From a virus, in the IMG/VR virus record IMGVR_UViG_3300029267_004185, positions 1 to 28,173 of that record: DNA of 28,173 bases. One strand, written 5' to 3'. The notes under the pieces are model-generated. The model saw only the letters and a program-made list of their open reading frames with translations, did no database searches and was not told the DNA's origin. Position 1 is the first letter of the stretch, and each line of letters begins with the position of its first letter. Of the stretch, positions 6,592 through 13,516 are shown piece after piece. Both the position numbers and the translations under genes were made by a program.

Positions 6592-7013
6592 GTAATCCAA
6601 TTGAAATCAAGAAAATGCATGATATCATATTTGAAGAATTGGATGGAGATGGGTTTCAAAGGGTTGTTGATTATTTTGAAATAAAACTTAATTATTTTGA
6701 ACCTCATGATTATGGAGAATATTATATCCAAATAATTGATTACTTCAACCAGAGGTATAGGATATCCCCTCCCCTTCTTTTTAATCAAATAAAACATTAT
6801 TTATTTATAAAAAAAATAAAGGGGCACCTTAAAGATGATGTATTCAAAGAAGAAAAGTTAAAATTCATCAAAATTCAACTAGAATCAACTAAACCAATAA
6901 AATCATTAGAAAAAGATCTATTCAAGGCAGGTCTTACTGTAGAAACAGCTGAAAAATTAATGGAACAAGTGGGTGCTTTTATGTCACATTGCTTAAAAAA
7001 GTGCAAAATTTAG
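6588..7013 (+). CDS. Hypothetical 141-residue protein coupled to the helicase
   Basis: The ATG overlaps the helicase stop (ATGA) and GGAAGG lies just upstream. The 141-residue product is rich in aromatic and charged residues in the first half (QRVVDYFEIKLNYFEPHDYG) and ends in a helical, lysine-rich region with two cysteines (SHCLKKCKI). The tight coupling to the helicase suggests a partner such as a loader or inhibitor, which is inference; I see no AAA+ or zinc motif. The last base of its stop is the first base of a large inverted repeat. Confidence 0.6.
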   Translation: MSNPIEIKKMHDIIFEELDGDGFQRVVDYFEIKLNYFEPHDYGEYYIQIIDYFNQRYRISPPLLFNQIKHYLFIKKIKGHLKDDVFKEEKLKFIKIQLESTKPIKSLEKDLFKAGLTVETAEKLMEQVGAFMSHCLKKCKI

Positions 7014-7087
7014 GCATATCCTAAAAACGTCTATGGGTAGGGCATGCATGTTTTATGCCCCACCCATACAATAGTTTGGGATACGCC
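7013..7087 (+). repeat. Two-tier inverted repeat (cruciform-like)
   Basis: An inner stem pairs TATGGGTAGGGCAT (7032-7045) with ATGCCCCACCCATA (7055-7068), 13 of 14 positions, around a 9-base loop. An outer stem pairs GGCATATCCTAAA (7013-7025) with TTTGGGATACGCC (7075-7087) with one mismatch and one G-U. Together they fill the whole gap between the two genes. The element could be a terminator-like or regulatory RNA, or a protein-bound DNA site. Confidence 0.75.
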
Positions 7088-7102
7088 AATTTGAGGTGAA
7101 AA

Positions 7103-7300
7103 ATGGTTAAATTATCAGAAGAGTTGGAAACTGAAGATATAAAAAATTACCTAATACAACTAGATTTGAATATGGAATTTATAAGTAGGGAGCTTAATAT
7201 TATAGATGAAAGATTAACTAAAATAGAAGAAAAGGTTGGTATAGATTTTATTAAACCCAATAGACATCATGCTGATCGAATTATATTATTTGACGAATAA
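7103..7300 (+). CDS. Hypothetical 65-residue helical protein
   Basis: A GAGGTG ribosome site precedes the ATG. The 65-residue protein is strongly helical, with a heptad-like pattern (IKNYLIQLDLNMEFISRELN) that suggests a short coiled coil, and a histidine-containing tail (PNRHHADR). It is the last gene of the early block before the terminator at 7423-7456. It matches no family known to me. Confidence 0.55.
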   Translation: MVKLSEELETEDIKNYLIQLDLNMEFISRELNIIDERLTKIEEKVGIDFIKPNRHHADRIILFDE

Positions 7301-7422
7301 AAGAGAAACCATTCTAACTTTTTAGAACATAATATTGAAAGAGTTGCTTTGGCATGAGTAAACTTTTTCCTCTCTTTTTAATTTAGTAGTTTTTTTAAAC
7401 ACTATCTTAGATTTATGTTACC

Positions 7423-7456
7423 GGGTGCTTTTCCAAGGATTAGCACCCATTTTTTT
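7423..7456 (+). terminator. Rho-independent terminator of the early block
   Basis: GGGTGCT (7423-7429) pairs perfectly with AGCACCC (7442-7448) around a 12-base loop containing a further CC/GG pair, followed at once by A and a run of seven T (7450-7456). This is a textbook terminator. It separates the replication genes from the sugar-modification block that begins at 7517. Confidence 0.85.
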
Positions 7457-7516
7457 CGTCGTTGGATGTTTTCTTAAATTTATAGAACAAATTAAAAAAG
7501 AGAAGGAGAAGTCAAA

Positions 7517-8140
7517 ATGCTAAGAAAAAGAAAGACAAAAACTGTTGGTGTTCCGTGTAATTGGTGCGGAGAAACGGCAGAATATTGGATTGGAAAACCA
7601 ATTTATAGATACTGCTGTCAGGATGAATTTAAAAAATGTCCTGGTTATCAATTAATTCAAAAACACAAAGAAACGTGTCCACTTCCCGAATCCTATCATC
7701 ACGATCATTTCATTTCTAAAAGCAAATGCTATCAATTACTTTATGAGTTCTATTCGTTGAGAAAAGGTGGTCATAAAGGTTACAACCTGAGAAATATCAA
7801 AAAACGAGCAAACATTCAACTCGGGAGAGAAAAATGTGAATATTGTGGTGGTGTGGGTAAATATTATATTTCAAATAAAGCGTGTTGTCAACAATATGCA
7901 AAAGATTGTCCAGGATTTCATGATCATTTAAGTAAGATTCATATTCAAAAATATAAAGATGATCCAACAATAGCAGAAAGGATGTCTGCAACTTTGAAAG
8001 TATCGCAAAATAGACCTGAGGTAAAAGAAGCTAAATCAAAAGCGATGAAAAGACTACATAATGAAATATGTCCTGAATGTGACCTATTCAGGACCAGATA
8101 TATAAAAAATGTTGGAAGGAAACCGAAAACTGATGCCTAA
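7517..8140 (+). CDS. Zinc protein with two repeated CxxC units and a NUMOD-like tail
   Basis: A 207-residue protein with an AGAAGGAG ribosome site. Two diverged repeats share the plan C-x2-C-G, then Y, CC and CPG: the first near residues 14-43 (CNWCGE, YRYCCQ, KCPG), the second near 108-134 (CEYCGG, ACCQQY, DCPG). The C-terminal part (about 145-185, DPTIAERMSATLKVS then RPEVKEAKSKAMKRLHNE) resembles the DNA-binding NUMOD3-type repeat found in free-standing phage homing endonucleases, followed by a further CPEC. No catalytic HNH or GIY-YIG core is evident, so it may be a non-catalytic relative or a nucleic-acid-binding protein. It overlaps the next gene's start by 8 bases. Confidence 0.6.
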   Translation: MLRKRKTKTVGVPCNWCGETAEYWIGKPIYRYCCQDEFKKCPGYQLIQKHKETCPLPESYHHDHFISKSKCYQLLYEFYSLRKGGHKGYNLRNIKKRANIQLGREKCEYCGGVGKYYISNKACCQQYAKDCPGFHDHLSKIHIQKYKDDPTIAERMSATLKVSQNRPEVKEAKSKAMKRLHNEICPECDLFRTRYIKNVGRKPKTDA

Positions 8141-9002
8141 TTTCAAGAAACGTCTAGTTAGAGAAGCACACCTATTAGAAAAGAATCCTGATTTGAAAGG
8201 TCAAATGATTGATGATTTACTTTTATCAATGAAAATGAAATCAGGACATATCCATAGAGTATTTCCAGATAATGAAGAAACTAGAACACACCTAATGGAT
8301 GATTTATTTGGGGAGGTCAAAACAGGGGCAGGGGGGGATAAAAAAGCTCCCGATGAAGTAATTTTTAAGAATAGACAGGCAATTGGAGATATTTTATGCT
8401 TCACAGCTGCTGTTAGAGACTTCAAACTTGCATACCCTCATACAAATGTTGGTGTTTTATCAACAGCTGCACATATTTGGGATCATAATCCATATATTGA
8501 TCATCAATTAAGGGAAGGTAATATTGTTGAAGTAGGGCCAGGATTCTTAACTAATAAGTCTAATTCAATTGATTATCATCTTATTAATGCATTTAGGTTA
8601 TCAATGGAGCAAAAATTAGGATTACATATCCCTCCAACATTATCAAGACCTGATATATGGTTGACAGAAGAAGAAATTAATAGAAAACCATTGATAGATG
8701 GACCTTATTGGGTGTTAATTCCGTCAGGAGCACCAGGATGGCCAGCAAAACAATATCATAGGTGGCAGGAGGTTGTTGATGGACTCAAAGACAAAATCAA
8801 AATCGTTCAAGCAGGCATTAAAGGACAGTATCCATTGCTTAATGGAACCGAAGATTTCACTGGACGAACTCAGCACAAAACAACTGGAATTAGAGATCTC
8901 TTTAACCTATTCTATCATTCACAAGGTAGTATGGGTTTGGTTAGTCTTCATATGCATTTATCAGCTGCTTTCAATAATCCTTGTGTGGTTGTTGGCGCCT
9001 GA
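8133..9002 (+). CDS. GT9-type (heptosyltransferase-like) glycosyltransferase, truncated by frameshift
   Basis: Start at 8133 (MPNFKKRLVREA) is chosen over 8109: GGAAGG lies upstream and the methionine begins a sensible N-terminus. The first 75 residues are helical and linker-like. From about residue 80 the frame matches the GT9 family: RQAIGDILCFTAAVRDF with the typical G-D after a small residue, VGVLSTAAHIWDHNPYID, VLIPSGAPGWPAKQY and, near the end, HMHLSAAFNNPCVVVGA. GT9 proteins transfer sugars, classically ADP-heptose, and in phages are usually followed by a cysteine-containing C-terminal segment. Here the frame stops at TGA (9000-9002) and that segment reappears one base over, so the domain is interrupted. 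Confidence 0.8.
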   Translation: MPNFKKRLVREAHLLEKNPDLKGQMIDDLLLSMKMKSGHIHRVFPDNEETRTHLMDDLFGEVKTGAGGDKKAPDEVIFKNRQAIGDILCFTAAVRDFKLAYPHTNVGVLSTAAHIWDHNPYIDHQLREGNIVEVGPGFLTNKSNSIDYHLINAFRLSMEQKLGLHIPPTLSRPDIWLTEEEINRKPLIDGPYWVLIPSGAPGWPAKQYHRWQEVVDGLKDKIKIVQAGIKGQYPLLNGTEDFTGRTQHKTTGIRDLFNLFYHSQGSMGLVSLHMHLSAAFNNPCVVVGA

Positions 9003-10680
9003 GGTTATTACCGAAGCTCATATCAGCGAAAAGGTCCCGAAATGTGTAGATATGATACACCCAAACGAAGTGATTGCCGCTGTACAACGATATTACCGGG
9101 GCGGAATATTGGAGTATGGCAAAAAGGTTGAAAGACCTAAATTCCCCAATATAGTCAAAGAAAAGAAAGTATTTATCCAACCACAGGTCAATCAAATCGA
9201 TAATGAATATCTTGAAAAGTATGGTATGACGTTTGGTGGCGGTGCCATAACTGATCGGGATTGGTTATTCATGTCTGAATTGATTGAAAAGGAAAATATT
9301 AAGAATATATTGGAATTCGGTACAGGTCTTTCAACCTTACTATTTCAAACCAGAGTTGATCGTATTGATTCATTTGAAACAAATCAAGGATGGATTAATA
9401 AAATATCAGCTATGGCAGATGAAACAAAAGTTAACCACCACAACTGGGACGGTGTTAAGGCAACCATACCACAAGATGTTGTGTATGATTTCGTATTTGT
9501 AGATGGACCTTCTGGTGGGGAAAATAGAGAATTTTCTCATAAATATGCATATGAAACAGGAGCTAAATGGATCATTGTTCATGATGCAGGAAGAGTTCCT
9601 GAAAGGAAGTGGCAAGAAAAATATTTATCAAAAGAATATGAATTATTTAGAAAGGGAGGACATAGATGTCACCTTTGGCACAAGAAAGAAACTATTAAAA
9701 TTGATGATTCAAAACCTTTAGTTCGTATATGTTCAACTATGCGCGGATTTGGTGGGTCAGAAAGATCAACATTAGAGTTAATGAAAGGATTTCTAGACGT
9801 TGGATATAATGTAGAGTACATTCCAACAGGAAATGTATGTGGTCCGTATCTAAATTCAATCCCCTCAGGCGCATTTAAGGGTGAATGGGATAGGATTTCT
9901 GAACCATGCGACATTTTCGTATTTTATAGTTCGGACACGATTTGGTCATTTGATAAAGAGCAATATCAGATCATGAATAACAGAAAGGCAAACTGGGATG
10001 TTATGATATTGAACTATAAAATTGGCCAAGCGGGGGTTGCTGAATGGACTAAAACGTTTGACCAATATCTGTTTTTAAACCGGACTTTAGAGACAGAAAT
10101 ACTAAAAAGAATACCAGATGCAAACACATCCATTCTAGCACCCCCAACCAATTTAGATGATTTCCTTAAAGTAAAACCTGATTATGAACATGGTTTAAGG
10201 ATTGTTAGACATTCAAGTCAAAGAGACTCAAAATGGCCAGATTATAGTAATCAAATGATTGAAGAATTTATGAGAATTAGAAATGATGTTACTTTTGCAT
10301 TTATGCCACCAAGATCAGACTGTAAAGATCATAAATTAATAAGAAAATTCAAAGTTAATGAAATTACTCCTGCAAAATTACTTTCATTAGGAAATATATT
10401 TTGGTATCATTTACCTCCTAATTATACAGAAGGGGGCCCAAGAGTGGTCATGGAAGCTATGGCAGCTGGCCTCCCAGTAATCACTGATAATCATTCAGGA
10501 ATGAAAGATAGAGTTACAGAACAAACAGGTTGGTTATGTAATGATAGATTTGAATATTTTAAGATAATTGAATCCCTAACCCCTCATATTTTAAGGCAAA
10601 AAGGGAAGGCAGCTCGGTATCGTGCGCAGAAGGAGTTTACAAAAGACCGGTGGATAAAGGAGATAACATCTAATGTCTGA
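9001..10680 (+). CDS. GT9 C-terminus plus SAM methyltransferase plus GT4 glycosyltransferase fusion (start unclear)
   Basis: About 559 residues in the frame one base beyond the GT9 stop. The first part (about 10-45: KVPKCVDMIHPNEV and YYRGG) looks like the C-terminal end of a GT9 domain. Next is a class I SAM methyltransferase: NILEFGTGLSTLLF (about 102-115), then YDFVFVDGPSGG (about 161-172). From about 235 the sequence is GT4-like, with GGSERSTLELMKG and the diagnostic EGGPRVVMEAMAAGLPVIT (about 477-497). No convincing start with ribosome site lies near 9000; the open frame upstream to 8773 is out of frame inside GT9. The product may be made by +1 frameshift from the GT9 gene or from an internal start. 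It overlaps the next gene by 8 bases. Confidence 0.72.
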   Translation, partial: EVITEAHISEKVPKCVDMIHPNEVIAAVQRYYRGGILEYGKKVERPKFPNIVKEKKVFIQPQVNQIDNEYLEKYGMTFGGGAITDRDWLFMSELIEKENIKNILEFGTGLSTLLFQTRVDRIDSFETNQGWINKISAMADETKVNHHNWDGVKATIPQDVVYDFVFVDGPSGGENREFSHKYAYETGAKWIIVHDAGRVPERKWQEKYLSKEYELFRKGGHRCHLWHKKETIKIDDSKPLVRICSTMRGFGGSERSTLELMKGFLDVGYNVEYIPTGNVCGPYLNSIPSGAFKGEWDRISEPCDIFVFYSSDTIWSFDKEQYQIMNNRKANWDVMILNYKIGQAGVAEWTKTFDQYLFLNRTLETEILKRIPDANTSILAPPTNLDDFLKVKPDYEHGLRIVRHSSQRDSKWPDYSNQMIEEFMRIRNDVTFAFMPPRSDCKDHKLIRKFKVNEITPAKLLSLGNIFWYHLPPNYTEGGPRVVMEAMAAGLPVITDNHSGMKDRVTEQTGWLCNDRFEYFKIIESLTPHILRQKGKAARYRAQKEFTKDRWIKEITSNV

Positions 10681-11620
10681 TATGTCCAACAAAATTTTTT
10701 ATTACCTTGAAAAGATAAAAAAGATACAAAATAAAGAGTTTATACCTCCAATATCTTGTGAGATCGACCCTACAAATATGTGTAATGCAAAATGTTCTTG
10801 GTGTATGTTTCATAAATATAGAGAAGCATCAAGTGTACATTTGAAATGGGATATTTATCTAAAATTGATATATGAATTGAAGTTTTTAGGGGTTAAATCA
10901 ATAACATTTACTGGTGGTGGTGAACCTTTGATGAATCCTCGTTTTAATCAGATGGTTGAAGTTGCAAATGATCTTAAATTTGAAGTTGGATTAGTAACCA
11001 ATGGTATTTTGTTACATAAGTTGAAACAACCTGAATATTTTAAATTTATTCGAGTGTCTTTAGATGCAAGTAATGCTGAAATGTATCAAAAAGTAAAGGG
11101 TGTTGATAAATTTGATGTTGTTATTAAAAACATTGAAAAAACTCTAAAAAGAAATGAAACAGTTGGTTTATCATATGTTGTTGGACCTGATAATAATTAT
11201 GACTTTGATAAGGCAAGAGAAATATCCAATAAATTGGGTGCTGCTTATATTCAAATAAAACCAATGTATGTAGATGATGGTATTTTTGACGACTATAAAT
11301 TGAAAAATTTTCGGAACACGGTAATTGAAACAACCAGATATAAACCGAGTGAAAAACTTCCATGCCACATAGCACACCTTGTAGGCATTATCGCTGCAGA
11401 TGGTTGTGTGTATTATTGTTGTCAGGGTAGAGGCAAACCAAACTTTTTTGTTGGAAGTTTAGCACATGAATCATTTGAAACAATTTGGAGAAGAAGATTG
11501 AAACATAATAATATTAGTATAAGACAATGTCCTCCTTGTCGATACATGAATTATGCAAGTGCAGTAAGAGGATTCCTGAAAGAAGGTAATTTGTTTTATC
11601 AACATAAGAATTTTTTATAA
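10673..11620 (+). CDS. Radical SAM protein with SPASM-like extra cysteines
   Basis: A 315-residue protein. The radical SAM core carries the CX3CX2C cluster ligands C37, C41 and C44 (MCNAKCSWC), the GGGEPL SAM-binding turn (FTGGGEPLMNP), and a strand near VSLDASNAEM. The C-terminus has extra cysteines, C231, C245, C249/C250 and CPPC at 286-289, as in SPASM/twitch enzymes that bind auxiliary iron-sulfur clusters. Such enzymes modify peptides or sugars by radical chemistry. Its start overlaps the upstream stop by 8 bases, and it sits among glycosyltransferases, which suggests a sugar or peptide-linked modification; substrate unknown. Confidence 0.85.
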   Translation: MSDMSNKIFYYLEKIKKIQNKEFIPPISCEIDPTNMCNAKCSWCMFHKYREASSVHLKWDIYLKLIYELKFLGVKSITFTGGGEPLMNPRFNQMVEVANDLKFEVGLVTNGILLHKLKQPEYFKFIRVSLDASNAEMYQKVKGVDKFDVVIKNIEKTLKRNETVGLSYVVGPDNNYDFDKAREISNKLGAAYIQIKPMYVDDGIFDDYKLKNFRNTVIETTRYKPSEKLPCHIAHLVGIIAADGCVYYCCQGRGKPNFFVGSLAHESFETIWRRRLKHNNISIRQCPPCRYMNYASAVRGFLKEGNLFYQHKNFL

Positions 11621-11629
11621 GGAGATGAT

Positions 11630-12628
11630 ATGCCATTAAAACTTTTGAATGTCGATGGTACCAAAGAAAATGATTCATGTGAATATTATAATTGGAGACT
11701 TGAATGGTTAGAAAATACCATCTGTAAACGACACAAAAGAGGTGATAAACTATCAACTCAACAATATCAGACTTGGTACGATTCTGAACAAAGAACCTAT
11801 GAAAACATGAAAAAAGATGAAGAAAGGGTGAAAAAACTCAATAAAAGTCTTGCAATCATCGTTCCAACACATAAATATCATAATATTTGGTTAGAGTCTT
11901 CTTTGTCTCAATTACAAAAAACAGGTTATTGGACTTTGCTTGCATTTGATAATCCCTACTATCAATTAAATCAAAAACATGACGATCAATTGCCATCAAC
12001 AAAAGCAATGATGTGTGTTGATCAAGTGATTATGAAACCTAAAACATGGGGATCGGGTGTTGGTATACCTCATTCGTGGTCAATGTGGTTAGGAATGAAA
12101 ATGTTGAAAGCTCTTGGGTTTGAATATGTATTTAATTGTAACGGGGATATTGTATTGGAAAAACCTGAGGGTGTCAATAAATTATTTCAAATGTTGAAAG
12201 ATGAGGACGCTGATATCATTGCTTGTGAATATCATCCTGGGAGATACCTCGGTACAATGGTATGGTTATCGAAAATTGATCCTGCTCTTGCTATGTGGGA
12301 AGAAAATATGAAAAGGATATATCAGGTAAATTATGGAAACGCTGAAGCAAGGTTTGGTAGGTTTGCTGCTGAACATAAATTAAAAGTCATACCTGTTGAT
12401 AATCCAGCTGATCATCATTTCAAGGACTGGACTCATGATAATACATTTAGACGAATATTAGGATTGAGACATTTACATGCTGAACATAAGGATAGGCGAA
12501 CAAGACACGACCTACCTGTTGAAGAGAAATACTTTGATAAGAAATTTTTGAAAACCCATGAATTAAATACTATATCAAAATATTGGAAAACAGGTAACAA
12601 AAAATATCTAAAGGCATGGTGGAATTAA
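11630..12628 (+). CDS. GT-A-like glycosyltransferase
   Basis: A 332-residue protein with a strong ATAAGGAGATGAT ribosome site. The first 70 residues are charged and helical (NWRLEWLENTICKRHKRG). From about 72 the GT-A fold appears: SLAIIVPTHKYHN (about 73-85), then a strand leading to the metal-binding-type motif NCNGDIVLEKPEG (about 169-181), and the acceptor-side region YHPGRYLGTMVWL. The second part is unusually rich in histidine. The D in NGDIV is a plausible nucleotide-sugar metal ligand, but the motif is not the canonical DXD. It is the last rightward gene, and its stop overlaps the stop of the leftward gene on the other strand by four bases. Confidence 0.7.
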   Translation: MPLKLLNVDGTKENDSCEYYNWRLEWLENTICKRHKRGDKLSTQQYQTWYDSEQRTYENMKKDEERVKKLNKSLAIIVPTHKYHNIWLESSLSQLQKTGYWTLLAFDNPYYQLNQKHDDQLPSTKAMMCVDQVIMKPKTWGSGVGIPHSWSMWLGMKMLKALGFEYVFNCNGDIVLEKPEGVNKLFQMLKDEDADIIACEYHPGRYLGTMVWLSKIDPALAMWEENMKRIYQVNYGNAEARFGRFAAEHKLKVIPVDNPADHHFKDWTHDNTFRRILGLRHLHAEHKDRRTRHDLPVEEKYFDKKFLKTHELNTISKYWKTGNKKYLKAWWN

Positions 12629-13002
12629 TCCTTACCTCCTCTTAAATCAATAGGTTCTTGTCCAGGATGATCTAACATCCAAGATTTTTGTCCTGCTACA
12701 ATATGATTATTAATTGAATTATTTATAGTATACAGCATAGTCCCAATCATTAATAAACACGCAAAGACCCCTCCAAATAACCATAAAATCAAAGGAAGTT
12801 TTGGGCGTTCGTCAAACATCTTTTGACAATCGTTTTGTTTTGTTTGAAGTTGTCCATTTCTCAAAGCAAATTTACTTTCTACCGTATCTAAATTGTGTTG
12901 TACTTGTTGTTTAATTTCAGCGTGATCTTTGCCGTTTGACTCACGAAGATCATAAATTGTCTGCTCTATCTTACCTAATATTTTTGCTTGCTCTGGTGTC
13001 AT
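12625..13002 (-). CDS. Small protein with coiled coil and one transmembrane segment
   Basis: A 125-residue protein. The N-terminal half is helical and glutamine-rich (LGKIEQTIYDLRESNGKDHA, then IKQQVQHNLDTVESKF), probably a coiled coil. A hydrophobic segment at about residues 70-93 (LPLILWLFGGVFACLLMIGT) is one membrane span; a short polar tail follows. This layout resembles holin-associated or XhlA-type phage membrane proteins, which would fit its place at the end of the tail operon, but no lysin is seen beside it. The start follows the stop of the preceding tail reading frame by one base (TAA T ATG); its ribosome site is weak. Confidence 0.6.
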   Translation of the reverse strand: MTPEQAKILGKIEQTIYDLRESNGKDHAEIKQQVQHNLDTVESKFALRNGQLQTKQNDCQKMFDERPKLPLILWLFGGVFACLLMIGTMLYTINNSINNHIVAGQKSWMLDHPGQEPIDLRGGKD

Positions 13003-13003
13003 A

Positions 13004-13516
13004 TTATGGTACCCCGCTCGAAGATGATGAACTTGAACTGCTACTACTGCTTGTGCTTGAACTTGACGAACTACCCTCCATTAATTCCCAATAATTGATT
13101 CGCAAAATATGCCCAGGATTCCCAAATGACGTATGGATTACTCTTATCTGAACTACATTCACATTTGTCCCATCACTCCCAAAGAAACTTTGAGTAAATG
13201 GAATATTCATATAATAATCTTCAGTTAATGTTGATGCTGGCAGAGTCATCATTAATACATAACCACTTGAATCCCAATCAAATGCATGAAATTCAACTGT
13301 ATGATCATCTCCACCACCATATGTACCCTTGAAATGTAACATAAAATTAGTTGAATCTGGTGATGAATAAGGTACATTCCAATGTTGAAATGTATAACAG
13401 AATCCAGGTTTAGTATAAAACTCATCAAGGATAAACTTATTATCATCGTCTACATATGTATGAGTTAAATCACCTGAATTTATACCACCAATTCTAACAT
13501 CACATAATTCAAATTG
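13004..13516 (-). CDS. C-terminal module of the polyserine tail protein, behind an in-frame TAA
   Basis: Directly after the TAA at 13519-13517 the same frame stays open for 170 codons to the stop at 13004-13006. The sequence is protein-like: QFELCDVRIGGINSGDLTHT, FILDEFYTKPGFCYTFQHW, then a beta-rich region (TYGGGDDHTVEFHAFDWD, IRVIHTSFGNPGHILRINYW) and a final polyserine run ending GVP. The first in-frame ATG is at 13342, so the first 58 codons have no start. AITWHFI just before the TAA appears to be the beginning of the same module. It is either reached by readthrough of the TAA or is a fragment left by a nonsense mutation. Confidence 0.65.
   Translation of the reverse strand, partial: QFELCDVRIGGINSGDLTHTYVDDDNKFILDEFYTKPGFCYTFQHWNVPYSSPDSTNFMLHFKGTYGGGDDHTVEFHAFDWDSSGYVLMMTLPASTLTEDYYMNIPFTQSFFGSDGTNVNVVQIRVIHTSFGNPGHILRINYWELMEGSSSSSSTSSSSSSSSSSSSGVP

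Noticed and set aside
8773-9000. A start at 8773 for the methyltransferase-GT4 protein
   Set aside because: Those residues are the out-of-frame shadow of GT9 coding sequence and have no domain character; the real coding begins near 9001.
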